7,682 bases of DNA, taken from positions 1 to 7,682 of the forward strand of contig JACDFX010000063.1 in the NCBI GenBank assembly GCA_013815575.1, written 5' to 3'. This document shows positions 1 to 5,581 of the stretch, piece after piece. The stretch is from Rubrobacter sp. (GTDB lineage Bacteria > Actinomycetota > Rubrobacteria > Rubrobacterales > Rubrobacteraceae). The translations under genes and the position numbers were made by a program. The notes under the pieces are model-generated. The model saw only the letters and a list, made by a program, of their open reading frames with translations, was not told where the DNA came from and ran no database searches. Position 1 is the stretch's first letter. The number at the start of each line of letters is the position of its first letter.

Positions 1-565
1 CGAGGGCGCGGGCAAAGGCGCGGGCGGTTATGCTCTGCCCGGCGCCGACGCCGGTGAGCTCGGAGAAGAGGGCGGGGCGGTGGACGTGCTCTTCGTCCAC
101 CGAAGAGCCGAGGGCGGCCACGTTGCTGACGGCGACGACGAGGGTCGAGGCGTCGGGGAGGGCGGGTTCGTGGGTGGCCGTGCCCTTGATGGGGCGCCCG
201 CGCGAGCCGTCTGCTTCAACGAGGAGCACGTCAGCGAGCGGGGCGAGGTCGGAGACGAGGTCGGGCTCGACGCCTCCCACCCTGTCCTTGGAGATCATGG
301 CGCTGCCGGCGGCCACGCGGGCATGGCCCTCGGAGAAGGAGATCTTCACCTTCGCGCGCAACTCCTCCGCGTCTTCCGAGGTAACGAGCGGCCCTATCCC
401 TTTAGCCTCTCCCACGGACATCTTGGTCGTCGGGACCGTGAGGACCGTCATGCCGGCCTCGGCAAGTTCCGTCGCCACCTGCAGGATCGCCCCGGACTTG
501 CCTCCCGCCCCGGCGAAGGCGACCACATCCCCCGCGGAGATGCCCAGTGCCGCGTGCAACTTCAA
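1..565 (-). CDS. yqeC: YqeC-family selenium-dependent hydroxylase accessory protein (C-terminus cut by window edge)
   Basis: About 188 codons are visible and the 3' end lies outside the window. The family (selenium cofactor biosynthesis protein YqeC) is associated with maturation of selenium-dependent molybdenum hydroxylases; its exact reaction is not settled. Seen: a Walker-A-like GAGGKS at residues 19-24 after a short beta strand (DVVAFAGAGG), TVPTTKM near residues 43-49, and the family hallmark VEADGSRGRPIKG at 116-128 followed by HEP at 132-134. There is no ATG near the N-terminus. An in-frame TGA lies 24 bases upstream, and the first usable codon is TTG at 565-563, preceded by GGAG five bases away; a second TTG at 559 is possible. 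The gene diverges from the holin-like gene at 788. No selenium or molybdenum gene is visible nearby, so the pathway link is from family knowledge. Family usually about 230-260 residues. Confidence 0.88.
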   Translation of the reverse strand, partial: MKLHAALGISAGDVVAFAGAGGKSGAILQVATELAEAGMTVLTVPTTKMSVGEAKGIGPLVTSEDAEELRAKVKISFSEGHARVAAGSAMISKDRVGGVEPDLVSDLAPLADVLLVEADGSRGRPIKGTATHEPALPDASTLVVAVSNVAALGSSVDEEHVHRPALFSELTGVGAGQSITARAFARAL

Positions 566-598
566 AAAGACTCCAACCCCCGCGAATCACGGGCTTCC

Positions 599-627
599 CT
601 TGTACAACTCCATTCATGTTACATCAA
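599..627 (-). promoter_or_regulatory. Candidate promoter for yqeC
   Basis: On the minus strand a TTGATG -35 (627-622) and a TACAAG -10 (604-599) are separated by exactly 17 bases. Each hexamer matches the housekeeping consensus at 4 of 6 positions. Predicted transcription start is near 592, giving a leader of about 27 bases that contains the GGAG in front of the TTG start. Hexamer quality is modest and there is no experimental support. Confidence 0.4.
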
Positions 628-692
628 ACCGGAGGTTCGGCGCTTTATGTCATATTGGCTACTATAGATTTGGTGTAGGATGTGGAAGGCTC

Positions 693-716
693 GTTTCACC
701 GGGGAACGCGGGGATT
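693..716 (+). promoter_or_regulatory. Possible SigB/SigF-type stress promoter for the holin-like gene
   Basis: GTTTCA at 693-698, a 12-base spacer and GGGATT at 711-716 resemble the general-stress sigma promoter (GTTT...GGGTAT), with 5/6 and 4/6 matches. It would start transcription near 724, about 65 bases before the ATG at 788. Weaker sigma-70-like options exist upstream (TTGGCT 655-660 with TAGGAT 676-681, spacer only 15). Which of these is used, if any, cannot be decided from sequence. Confidence 0.22.
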
Positions 717-753
717 ACGGGTCGGGAGACCGGGGTAACAAAGGCGAAAGCCT
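698..753 (+). other. Leader region with a repeated ACCGGGG motif and two GNRA hairpins
   Basis: ACCGGGG occurs at 698-704 and again at 729-735, 31 bases apart, each followed within one base by AAC. Two 4-bp hairpins with GNRA tetraloops sit in tandem: GGTC-GGGA-GACC at 720-731 and AGGC-GAAA-GCCT at 742-753. They lie between possible promoters and the holin-like start, so they could be transcribed leader structure or protein-binding sites. I compared by eye with c-di-GMP, c-di-AMP, glycine, ZTP and fluoride riboswitch cores and found no match. The stems are short and could be chance in G+C-rich DNA. Confidence 0.3.
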
Positions 754-787
754 GACGACTTTACAGTATGGAGAAGGGAGCGCCGGG

Positions 788-1228
788 ATGGAAGGGCGAG
801 AACGGGTCGCGGAGTTCGGCCGGGAGCTGCGGGAGGGTCCCGAGCCGTCGGAGCGTAGCATCAAGGAGATCGTGGACGTCCTGAGGCCGCAGGTCCAGGA
901 GCTTGTCGCCAAGCAGACCGAGCTCGCGAGGACCGAGCTGGCGCCCGTCGCGAAGCGGGCCGGGCTCGCGACGGGGCTGCTCGCGGCGGCGGCCGTGTTC
1001 ATGCTCGTCTTCCTCATATTCCTTTCGCTGACCGGGGTCTACTTGCTCGCGGTGTTCCTGCCGCAGTGGGTCGCGGCCCTTATCGTCTCTGGTATATTGC
1101 TCATAGTCGGGGGAATACTCGCCGGGGCAGGCGCGAGCATTTTGAGGAAGCTGGATCCCAAGCCCCACAGGACCATCCGTACCCTCCAGCAGAACGTCAA
1201 CTGGCTCAAGGGGCAGATCAGCCGATGA
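788..1228 (+). CDS. Small two-helix membrane protein, putative Actinobacterial Holin-X family (phage_holin_3_6)
   Basis: 146 residues. An amphipathic, charged N-terminal region (about 1-57, with a helical stretch IKEIVDVLRPQVQELVAKQTELAR) precedes two hydrophobic segments at about 60-90 and 94-117 separated by a short turn (LPQW). A basic cytoplasmic-looking tail (RKLDPKPHRTIR...) ends the protein. This layout fits the 'putative Actinobacterial Holin-X' family, whose members are common chromosomal envelope proteins; holin activity is not shown for most of them. The ATG at 788 is chosen because AAGGGAG sits at 774-780, seven bases upstream; an in-frame ATG at 680 would add a low-complexity extension with no family resemblance. 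The stop overlaps the next gene's ATG (ATGA, 1225-1228), implying coupled translation. No phage gene is nearby, so lysis is unlikely. Confidence 0.75.
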   Translation: MEGRERVAEFGRELREGPEPSERSIKEIVDVLRPQVQELVAKQTELARTELAPVAKRAGLATGLLAAAAVFMLVFLIFLSLTGVYLLAVFLPQWVAALIVSGILLIVGGILAGAGASILRKLDPKPHRTIRTLQQNVNWLKGQISR

Positions 1229-1560
1229 ACGAGATACCGGAGCGCATAGAGCGGGAGATGTTCGAGATCCGGAGCCGCATGGCCCCGGATGTTCGGGACC
1301 TCAAAAAGCACGTCGAGCCCCAGGCCGTCACGAAGAAGCTGACGTCCAAGATCAAAGACAGGGTCCGGAACGCAGGCAAGAGCCTCGTGGAATCCGTCCG
1401 GCGCCAGGCGAGCATGGTCGGTGAGGCCGGCAGAAAGAAGAGCCCGACCCCGCTCACGGACGCCGTCAAGAGCGACCCGCGGCCCCTGGTCCTGCTCGCC
1501 ATAAGCCTGTTCATAACCCTTATGATGGCGCGCAAGATCTCCAACGGCCGCGACGACTAG
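1225..1560 (+). CDS. DUF3618-like single-pass membrane protein
   Basis: 111 residues starting at the ATG that overlaps the preceding stop by four bases. The N-terminal 50 residues (ERIEREMFEIRSRMAPDVRDL, then KIKDRVRNA) are highly charged and helical, and resemble the DUF3618 pattern of an acidic-basic helix followed by a proline-containing segment and an Arg-rich helix. One hydrophobic segment lies at about residues 86-101 (PLVLLAISLFITLMMA) with a short basic tail (RKISNGRDD), consistent with a tail-anchored or single-pass protein. Genes of this kind often follow a Holin-X type gene in actinobacteria, and the pair probably acts together at the membrane. Function is unknown; the DUF3618 call is by eye only. 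Confidence 0.7.
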   Translation: MNEIPERIEREMFEIRSRMAPDVRDLKKHVEPQAVTKKLTSKIKDRVRNAGKSLVESVRRQASMVGEAGRKKSPTPLTDAVKSDPRPLVLLAISLFITLMMARKISNGRDD

Positions 1561-1563
1561 GGT

Positions 1564-1584
1564 AGGGGCCCCTGGCCGGGCCCT
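1564..1584 (+). other. G+C-rich hairpin between the DUF3618-like gene and larC
   Basis: AGGGGCCC (1564-1571) pairs with GGGCCCT (1578-1584) as a 7-bp stem with one bulged G and a six-base loop CTGGCC. It begins four bases after the preceding stop and ends 18 bases before the larC TTG. There is no T tract, so it is a poor intrinsic terminator; it could damp read-through or shape the larC leader. It may also be a by-product of base composition. Confidence 0.3.
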
Positions 1585-1602
1585 CGCCGCCCGAAACACG
1601 CC

Positions 1603-2784
1603 TTGACGCACGCACACTTCCAGCCCGTCGGCGGCGCCGCCGGCGACATGACCCTCGCGAGCCTCGTTGCAGCCGGGGCACCGCTGGGGGAGATCACGAC
1701 CTCCCTCAAACGCCTGAACGTCCCCTTCGAGCTCTCGGCGGAGAGCACCGAAGTAAACGGCGTCGGCGCGCTCAGGATCTCGGTCGGTAGTCCGGAGGAG
1801 CATGCCCACCGCAACTTCGCGGCCATCCGCGCGCTCGTGGAGGGGGCGGAGCTGCCGGAGAGGGCGGCCTCGCGCTCTATCGAGGCGTTTCGCCGGCTGG
1901 CGGTCGCCGAGGGCTCGGTACACGGGGTCGAGCCGGAGGAGGTCACGTTCCACGAGGTCGGGGCCGTCGACTCCATCGTGGACGTGGTCGGGAGCTGCCT
2001 GGCCCTGGACCTCCTCGACGTCTCCTCCGTGACTTGCGGCCCGCTGCCGATGGGCACGGGCGTCGTCCGGGCCGCCCACGGCCCCCTCCCCATCCCCGGA
2101 CCCGCCACGCTGGAGGTCCTCAAAGGATCCAAAGTCCGCTGGACGGAAGAGCCGCGCGAGACGACAACCCCCACGGGCGCCGCGCTAATGGGCGCCTTCA
2201 CCGGCGGCCTCTTCACCGACGCGGCCCCCCCGATGACCCTCCTCTCCATCGGCTACGGGGTCGGCCGGGCGCGCCTGCAAAACGCCCCCAACCTGCTCCG
2301 GGCCGTGATCGGCGAGCTAGAAGGTCCCGCCGAGGGGCTGGATCTTCTGGAGGCAAACGTGGACGACGCCACCGGCGAGATCCTCGCTTCCGCCACAGAG
2401 AAACTCCTCGCCGCCGGCGCGCTCGACGCCTGGCTGGAGCCCATAATCATGAAACGAGGCCGCGGCGCCTACAAGATCTCCGCCCTCGTAAAAAGCGCCG
2501 ACAGAGAGCGCCTGGCCCGGTTCCTGATGCGCGAAACCGGCACTTTGGGCGTTCGACACCGCGGCGTCGGCCGCACCGTGGCCGAACGCCGCCACACCAC
2601 CGTGGACCTCCCCTACGGTAAGTGCCGCCTGAAAATAGGAAGCATCGACGGCCGGGACTTCGTCATCTCCCCGGAGTTCGCCGACGCCTCCCGCCTCTCC
2701 GCAGAGACCGGCCTGCCACTACCCCAGGTCTACGCCGAGGCGACGGCCGCCTACGAGGCCACCCGTCAGTTCGAGAGAGGCTGA
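1603..2784 (+). CDS. larC: LarC, nickel insertion protein for the nickel-pincer nucleotide cofactor
   Basis: 393 residues, full length. In the characterised pathway LarC is a CTP-dependent enzyme that inserts nickel into the pyridinium-dithiocarboxylic acid nucleotide made by LarB and LarE, producing the cofactor of lactate racemase (LarA) and relatives. Seen: GGAAGDMTLASL at about residues 10-21, FHEVGAVDSIVDVVG from residue 116, AAHGPLPIPGPATLEVLKG, ETTTPTGAAL, GYGVGR...PNLLRAVIGE, and the C-terminal-half signature EANVDDATGEILA with GALDAWLEPIIMKRGRG. The start is TTG: an in-frame stop (1558-1560) lies upstream and no other start codon stands between it and the conserved N-terminus. No good Shine-Dalgarno is visible, hinting at weak or coupled translation. 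It is one uninterrupted ORF, unlike the frameshift-encoded LarC of some lactobacilli. LarA, LarB and LarE are not in the window. Confidence 0.93.
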   Translation: MTHAHFQPVGGAAGDMTLASLVAAGAPLGEITTSLKRLNVPFELSAESTEVNGVGALRISVGSPEEHAHRNFAAIRALVEGAELPERAASRSIEAFRRLAVAEGSVHGVEPEEVTFHEVGAVDSIVDVVGSCLALDLLDVSSVTCGPLPMGTGVVRAAHGPLPIPGPATLEVLKGSKVRWTEEPRETTTPTGAALMGAFTGGLFTDAAPPMTLLSIGYGVGRARLQNAPNLLRAVIGELEGPAEGLDLLEANVDDATGEILASATEKLLAAGALDAWLEPIIMKRGRGAYKISALVKSADRERLARFLMRETGTLGVRHRGVGRTVAERRHTTVDLPYGKCRLKIGSIDGRDFVISPEFADASRLSAETGLPLPQVYAEATAAYEATRQFERG

Positions 2785-2836
2785 CCGCCGAAAAGCGGCG
2801 TGCCGGGAGTCCCCGGAGCGGTCGTGCTGAAAGCGA

Positions 2837-2849
2837 GGGCCGCGGGCCC
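2837..2849. terminator. Possible terminator between convergent larC and csp
   Basis: GGGCC-GCG-GGCCC forms a 5-bp G+C stem with a 3-base loop in the 83-base convergent gap. Read on the minus strand it lies about 20 bases past the csp stop and is followed by TCGCTTTC, only a weak T-rich stretch. A second small hairpin (CCGGG-AGTC-CCCGG, 2803-2816) lies just after the larC stop. Neither has a proper U tract, so termination here is a guess. Confidence 0.28.
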
Positions 2850-2867
2850 GAAGCACCGTGTAGACAG

Positions 2868-3071
2868 CTACAAAGGCGATACGTTCGTCGCCTGCGGTCC
2901 CTTCCTGCCCTCGGAGGGCTCGTAGGACACCTTGGCGCCCTCTTCAAGGCTCTTGAAGCCGCTCCCCGCTATGCCGGAGTAGTGGACGAAGAGGTCCTCG
3001 CCGCCGTCGTCCGGGGAGATGAACCCGTACCCTTTTTCGCCGTTGAACCACTTTACCGTTCCCTGGGCCAT
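2868..3071 (-). CDS. cspA: Cold-shock domain protein (CspA family)
   Basis: 67 residues, the usual length for a bacterial Csp: a single five-stranded OB-fold that binds single-stranded RNA/DNA and acts as an RNA chaperone in the cytoplasm. Seen: GTVKWFN at residues 4-10, the RNP1-like motif KGYGFISP (Tyr where Phe is commoner), the RNP2-like motif LFVHYS, and a closing GPQATNV typical of the family. The ATG at 3071 is preceded by AGAAAGGTGG about seven bases away; longer in-frame starts upstream give a Cys/Arg-rich extension unlike any Csp. The leader up to about 3136 can form a small hairpin (CCGAC 3091-3095 with GTCGG 3105-3109). Upstream lies an exact 29-bp tandem repeat that probably overlaps its promoter. 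Converges with larC and diverges from ygfZ. Confidence 0.95.
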   Translation of the reverse strand: MAQGTVKWFNGEKGYGFISPDDGGEDLFVHYSGIAGSGFKSLEEGAKVSYEPSEGRKGPQATNVSPL

Positions 3072-3136
3072 GGCGCCCACCTTTCTCTCGCCGACCCTAC
3101 GTGCGTCGGGACTCCGTACAACCTCCGTTGCGAAAT

Positions 3137-3194
3137 CTAGTACAAAACGCCGCCGCGTGCACGCACTAGTACAAAACGCCGCCGCGTGCACGCA
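3137..3194. repeat. Exact tandem duplication of a 29-bp unit, each with a 10-bp palindrome
   Basis: The unit at 3137-3165 (begins CTAGTACAAAACG, ends GCGTGCACGCA) is repeated without a mismatch at 3166-3194. Each copy holds the perfect palindrome GCGTGCACGC (3155-3164 and 3184-3193), with centres 29 bp apart, close to three helical turns. On the minus strand each copy ends in TTTTGTACTAG, and the copy nearer csp continues into TAGATT (3139-3134), a 4/6 match to a -10 box. The arrangement suggests a duplicated operator or promoter segment for csp, possibly shared with divergent ygfZ. The binding protein is unknown. Confidence 0.9.
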
Positions 3195-3209
3195 CCGTAG
3201 AGGCGGCGT

Positions 3210-3228
3210 GGCGTCGGAGTCCGACGCC
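3210..3228. promoter_or_regulatory. 19-bp palindrome, possible operator
   Basis: GGCGTCGGA (3210-3218) and TCCGACGCC (3220-3228) are perfect inverted arms around a single G. The centre is about 45 bp upstream of the ygfZ -10 element and 25 bp past the tandem repeat. No T tract follows on either strand and it lies between divergent promoters, so an operator is more likely than a terminator. The regulator is not identifiable. Confidence 0.5.
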
Positions 3229-3260
3229 GCGCTCCCCGCTCTGGTTATCCTTCCGTACTT

Positions 3261-3266
3261 TAGAAT
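3261..3266 (+). promoter_or_regulatory. Candidate -10 element of ygfZ, implying a leaderless mRNA
   Basis: TAGAAT matches TATAAT at 5 of 6 positions. A start six or seven bases downstream falls on or next to the A of the ygfZ ATG at 3273. No purine-rich Shine-Dalgarno stands in front of that ATG, which fits leaderless translation, common in actinobacteria. No convincing -35 hexamer is seen at 16-18 bases upstream. Confidence 0.5.
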
Positions 3267-3272
3267 ACGTGT

Positions 3273-4244
3273 ATGAAAGAGCTAAGAGAGATCCCCCGGA
3301 ACGACCAGAGACCGAATGAAAGCCCCGGCCTCGTCGCCCTGGCACGAGACGCGGCCGTCGTAGAACGTCCCGGTAGGGGGCTTCTGCGTCTTACCGGCAA
3401 AGACCCGGTGGGGATGCTGAACGCCACCCTCACCAACAGCGTCCCCAAAGACGCCCGTGGCGCCTACGCCCTGCTGCTGAACCCGAAAGGCCGCGTGCAG
3501 TCGGACCTGCGCGTCCTGAAGTCCGGGGAGGACATCCTCGTGGACACCGAACCAGAAGGCGCGTACGCGGCGCGTGAGATCCTGGGCCGCTACGCCCCGT
3601 TCTCCCGGGTAAAGCTCGAAGACCTCTCTAACGAATGGTCCGTGCTCGGCCTCTACGGGCCCCGCGCAGACGAACTGCTCGGCAACCCCGAGCTGGCCGA
3701 GCACCAGACGGCGGAGGTGGAGATCGGCGGCGAGACGCTGCTCGCCGCAGGCGTCGCCGCCCCGGTCCCCGGCTACGACCTCCTCGGCCCTCGGGAGGCC
3801 GTCGCCCGCGCAAGGAAAGCCCTTCTCGAACGCGGCGCGGCTCCCGCCGACCCCGACGCCTACGAGACGGCCCGCGTCCGGGCCGGCGTACCCCGCTTCG
3901 GGGCCGACCTCACGCCGGAGAACTTCCCCGGCGAGGCCGGCGTCCTGGACCGCGCCGTGGACTTCGGCAAGGGCTGCTACCCGGGCCAGGAGACCGTCGC
4001 CAGGATGCGCTACCGCGGCCACCCGAACAAGACCCTGTACGGGATCTCCTACACGGGCGAACCCCTCGCACCAGGCACCCCCATCCTCCAGGGCGATAAA
4101 ACGGTCGGCAAGATAACCAGCGTCGCCCCGCTTCCCGTAGACGGTAAGTCCCTGGCCCTCTGCTACCTCTCCCGCAACGCGGATATCGCCGCGGCTCTCA
4201 CCGCCGGTAACGAGCATATCGAGGTCCTGGCCGAGGTCTCGTGA
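3273..4244 (+). CDS. ygfZ: YgfZ/GcvT-like folate-binding protein for Fe-S enzyme maintenance
   Basis: 323 residues, close to E. coli YgfZ (326). The family resembles the T-protein of glycine cleavage, binds tetrahydrofolate and supports activity of certain Fe-S enzymes such as MiaB; it is not itself a glycine cleavage enzyme. Seen: an N-terminal [16 protein letters not shown] segment, [33 protein letters not shown], and the diagnostic motif KGCYPGQE at residues 233-240 with its conserved cysteine at 235, followed by [12 protein letters not shown]. The KGCxxGQE motif is the reason for preferring YgfZ over GcvT. The ATG is 7 bases after a -10 box with no ribosome binding site. The stop overlaps the next gene's GTG by four bases (GTGA, 4241-4244). 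The suf genes lie about 570 bases downstream of its stop on the same strand, a functionally consistent neighbour. Confidence 0.92.
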   Translation: MKELREIPRNDQRPNESPGLVALARDAAVVERPGRGLLRLTGKDPVGMLNATLTNSVPKDARGAYALLLNPKGRVQSDLRVLKSGEDILVDTEPEGAYAAREILGRYAPFSRVKLEDLSNEWSVLGLYGPRADELLGNPELAEHQTAEVEIGGETLLAAGVAAPVPGYDLLGPREAVARARKALLERGAAPADPDAYETARVRAGVPRFGADLTPENFPGEAGVLDRAVDFGKGCYPGQETVARMRYRGHPNKTLYGISYTGEPLAPGTPILQGDKTVGKITSVAPLPVDGKSLALCYLSRNADIAAALTAGNEHIEVLAEVS

Positions 4245-4540
4245 AACCGCCCGAAGATTGCGCGAACATCGAAGACGTGCGCAAGGCGATAGACAATCTG
4301 GACCGCGAAGTCCTGCGCCTACTGGGTCAACGAGCACGATACGTCGCCGCCGCGGCCCGCTTCAAGACGGATCAGAAGGGCGTCCGCGCCCCCGAACGGC
4401 AAAAGGCCATGCTCGCCCGACGCCGCGGGTGGGCCGAGGAGGAGGACCTGGACCCGAACTTCGTCGAAGAACTCTACGGGCGCATCGTCTCCCACTTCGT
4501 CGCCCGCGAGTTGGAGCGCTGGCAAGAAGGTCCGGCCTAA
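4241..4540 (+). CDS. pchB: PchB-type isochorismate lyase / chorismate mutase (AroQ fold)
   Basis: 99 residues from a GTG that overlaps the ygfZ stop. It lines up without gaps over its whole length with Pseudomonas aeruginosa PchB as I recall that sequence (about 43 of 99 identical by hand count): shared MKxPEDC at the N-terminus, RFK at 40-42, PER at 51-53, and WAEE. PchB converts isochorismate to salicylate plus pyruvate and has weak chorismate mutase activity; the fold is an intertwined all-helical dimer. PchB catalytic residues Arg14, Arg31 and Lys42 are present at the same positions, but Gln90 is Glu90 here. No isochorismate synthase or siderophore gene is in view, so either salicylate formation or chorismate mutase activity (phenylalanine/tyrosine route) is possible. 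Translationally coupled to ygfZ, so expression should follow it. Confidence 0.85.
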   Translation: MKPPEDCANIEDVRKAIDNLDREVLRLLGQRARYVAAAARFKTDQKGVRAPERQKAMLARRRGWAEEEDLDPNFVEELYGRIVSHFVARELERWQEGPA

Positions 4541-4557
4541 CGCCTCCGAACCTTAGC

Positions 4558-4596
4558 GGGAATCGTTCCCAATAAAGACCATCCCGAGGGGCTTTT
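4558..4596 (+). terminator. Possible terminator after the ygfZ-pchB-like unit
   Basis: A perfect 5-bp hairpin GGGAA-TCG-TTCCC (4558-4570) begins 17 bases after the stop. It is followed by a second weak stem (AAAG 4574-4577 with CTTT 4592-4595, plus CC/GG pairs and one mismatch) that runs into TTTT at 4593-4596. The second element has the run of T expected of an intrinsic terminator, but its stem is imperfect. It would separate this unit from the suf promoter region. Confidence 0.35.
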
Positions 4597-4659
4597 GCGT
4601 GTTACAAGCGTGCCCAGGCGGCAGCGTCTGACAATGGGTCGCAGGAAGTGTTTCGCGGG

Positions 4660-4675
4660 TGTGATCGAGGTCACG
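4660..4675. promoter_or_regulatory. CRP/GlxR-like binding site upstream of sufC
   Basis: TGTGA-TCGAGG-TCACG matches the CRP-family consensus TGTGA-N6-TCACA at 9 of the 10 fixed positions. Its centre lies about 73 bp before the candidate -35 of the suf promoter and about 108 bp before the predicted start, an upstream activator-like distance. The regulator gene is not in the window, and one site can occur by chance. Confidence 0.4.
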
Positions 4676-4708
4676 AATCCTGCGTGTGGAGCGTGGTTTG
4701 GCGGATTT

Positions 4709-4723
4709 CAAGAAAAGTTCTTG
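4709..4723. promoter_or_regulatory. Perfect inverted repeat CAAGAA-N3-TTCTTG upstream of sufC
   Basis: Both 6-base arms are exact reverse complements around AAG. The site is 17 bases before the candidate -35 (4741), in a stretch visibly less G+C-rich than the genes on either side. The size and location suit a homodimeric regulator. It is not the CAAC-N6-GTTG type reported for SufR, nor a Fur or IdeR box, so the regulator is unknown. Confidence 0.45.
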
Positions 4724-4740
4724 GTTGTGATGCGTTTACG

Positions 4741-4769
4741 TTGTTGGGGTAGGGGGCCTGTGGTTAAAT
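4741..4769 (+). promoter_or_regulatory. Candidate promoter of the sufCBD operon
   Basis: TTGTTG (4741-4746) and TTAAAT (4764-4769) are 17 bases apart, matching the housekeeping consensus at 3/6 and 4/6 positions. Predicted start is near 4776, leaving a leader of about 39 bases before the sufC ATG. The two candidate operators lie just upstream. Moderate match only. Confidence 0.38.
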
Positions 4770-4814
4770 GGAGCTTGCAGTAGCAAGGTTTTACAGGTGG
4801 ATTGGCGGGGTTCG

Positions 4815-5567
<753 letters not shown>

Positions 5568-5581
5568 GGAAGGGACCCGAT

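Noticed and set aside
30..755. Long open frame on the plus strand over yqeC
   Set aside because: Its product is low-complexity with no family resemblance, while the minus-strand frame shows clear YqeC motifs; it is a G+C-rich shadow.
680..787. Longer N-terminus for the holin-like protein from ATG 680
   Set aside because: The added 36 residues are Gly/Arg-rich without helical or family character, and ATG 788 has a good ribosome binding site.
661..787. Known riboswitch (c-di-AMP, c-di-GMP, glycine, ZTP, fluoride) in the holin-like leader
   Set aside because: None of the conserved core sequences of these classes could be laid onto the region.
788..1228. Prophage lysis gene
   Set aside because: No endolysin, integrase or structural phage gene is nearby; Holin-X family genes are widespread on actinobacterial chromosomes.
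1039..2079. 346-residue open frame antisense to the holin-like, DUF3618-like and larC genes
   Set aside because: It spans three supported genes on the other strand and shows no recognisable domain.
3119..3130. SufR-type CAAC...GTTG site
   Set aside because: The arms are four bases apart rather than the six of the reported motif, and the site lies in the csp leader, not near suf.
3137..3194. CRISPR repeat-spacer array
   Set aside because: The two 29-bp copies abut directly with no spacer and there are only two.
3273..4244. GcvT (aminomethyltransferase of glycine cleavage)
   Set aside because: The KGCYPGQE motif is diagnostic of YgfZ-type proteins, and no gcvH or gcvP is adjacent.
3282..4337. 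351-residue open frame antisense to ygfZ
   Set aside because: Mirror of a well-supported gene (KGCYPGQE motif); a known artefact of G+C-rich coding DNA.
4797..4814. GTG 4797 as the sufC start
   Set aside because: It would add six residues before the conserved MLKI start; ATG 4815 fits the family better.
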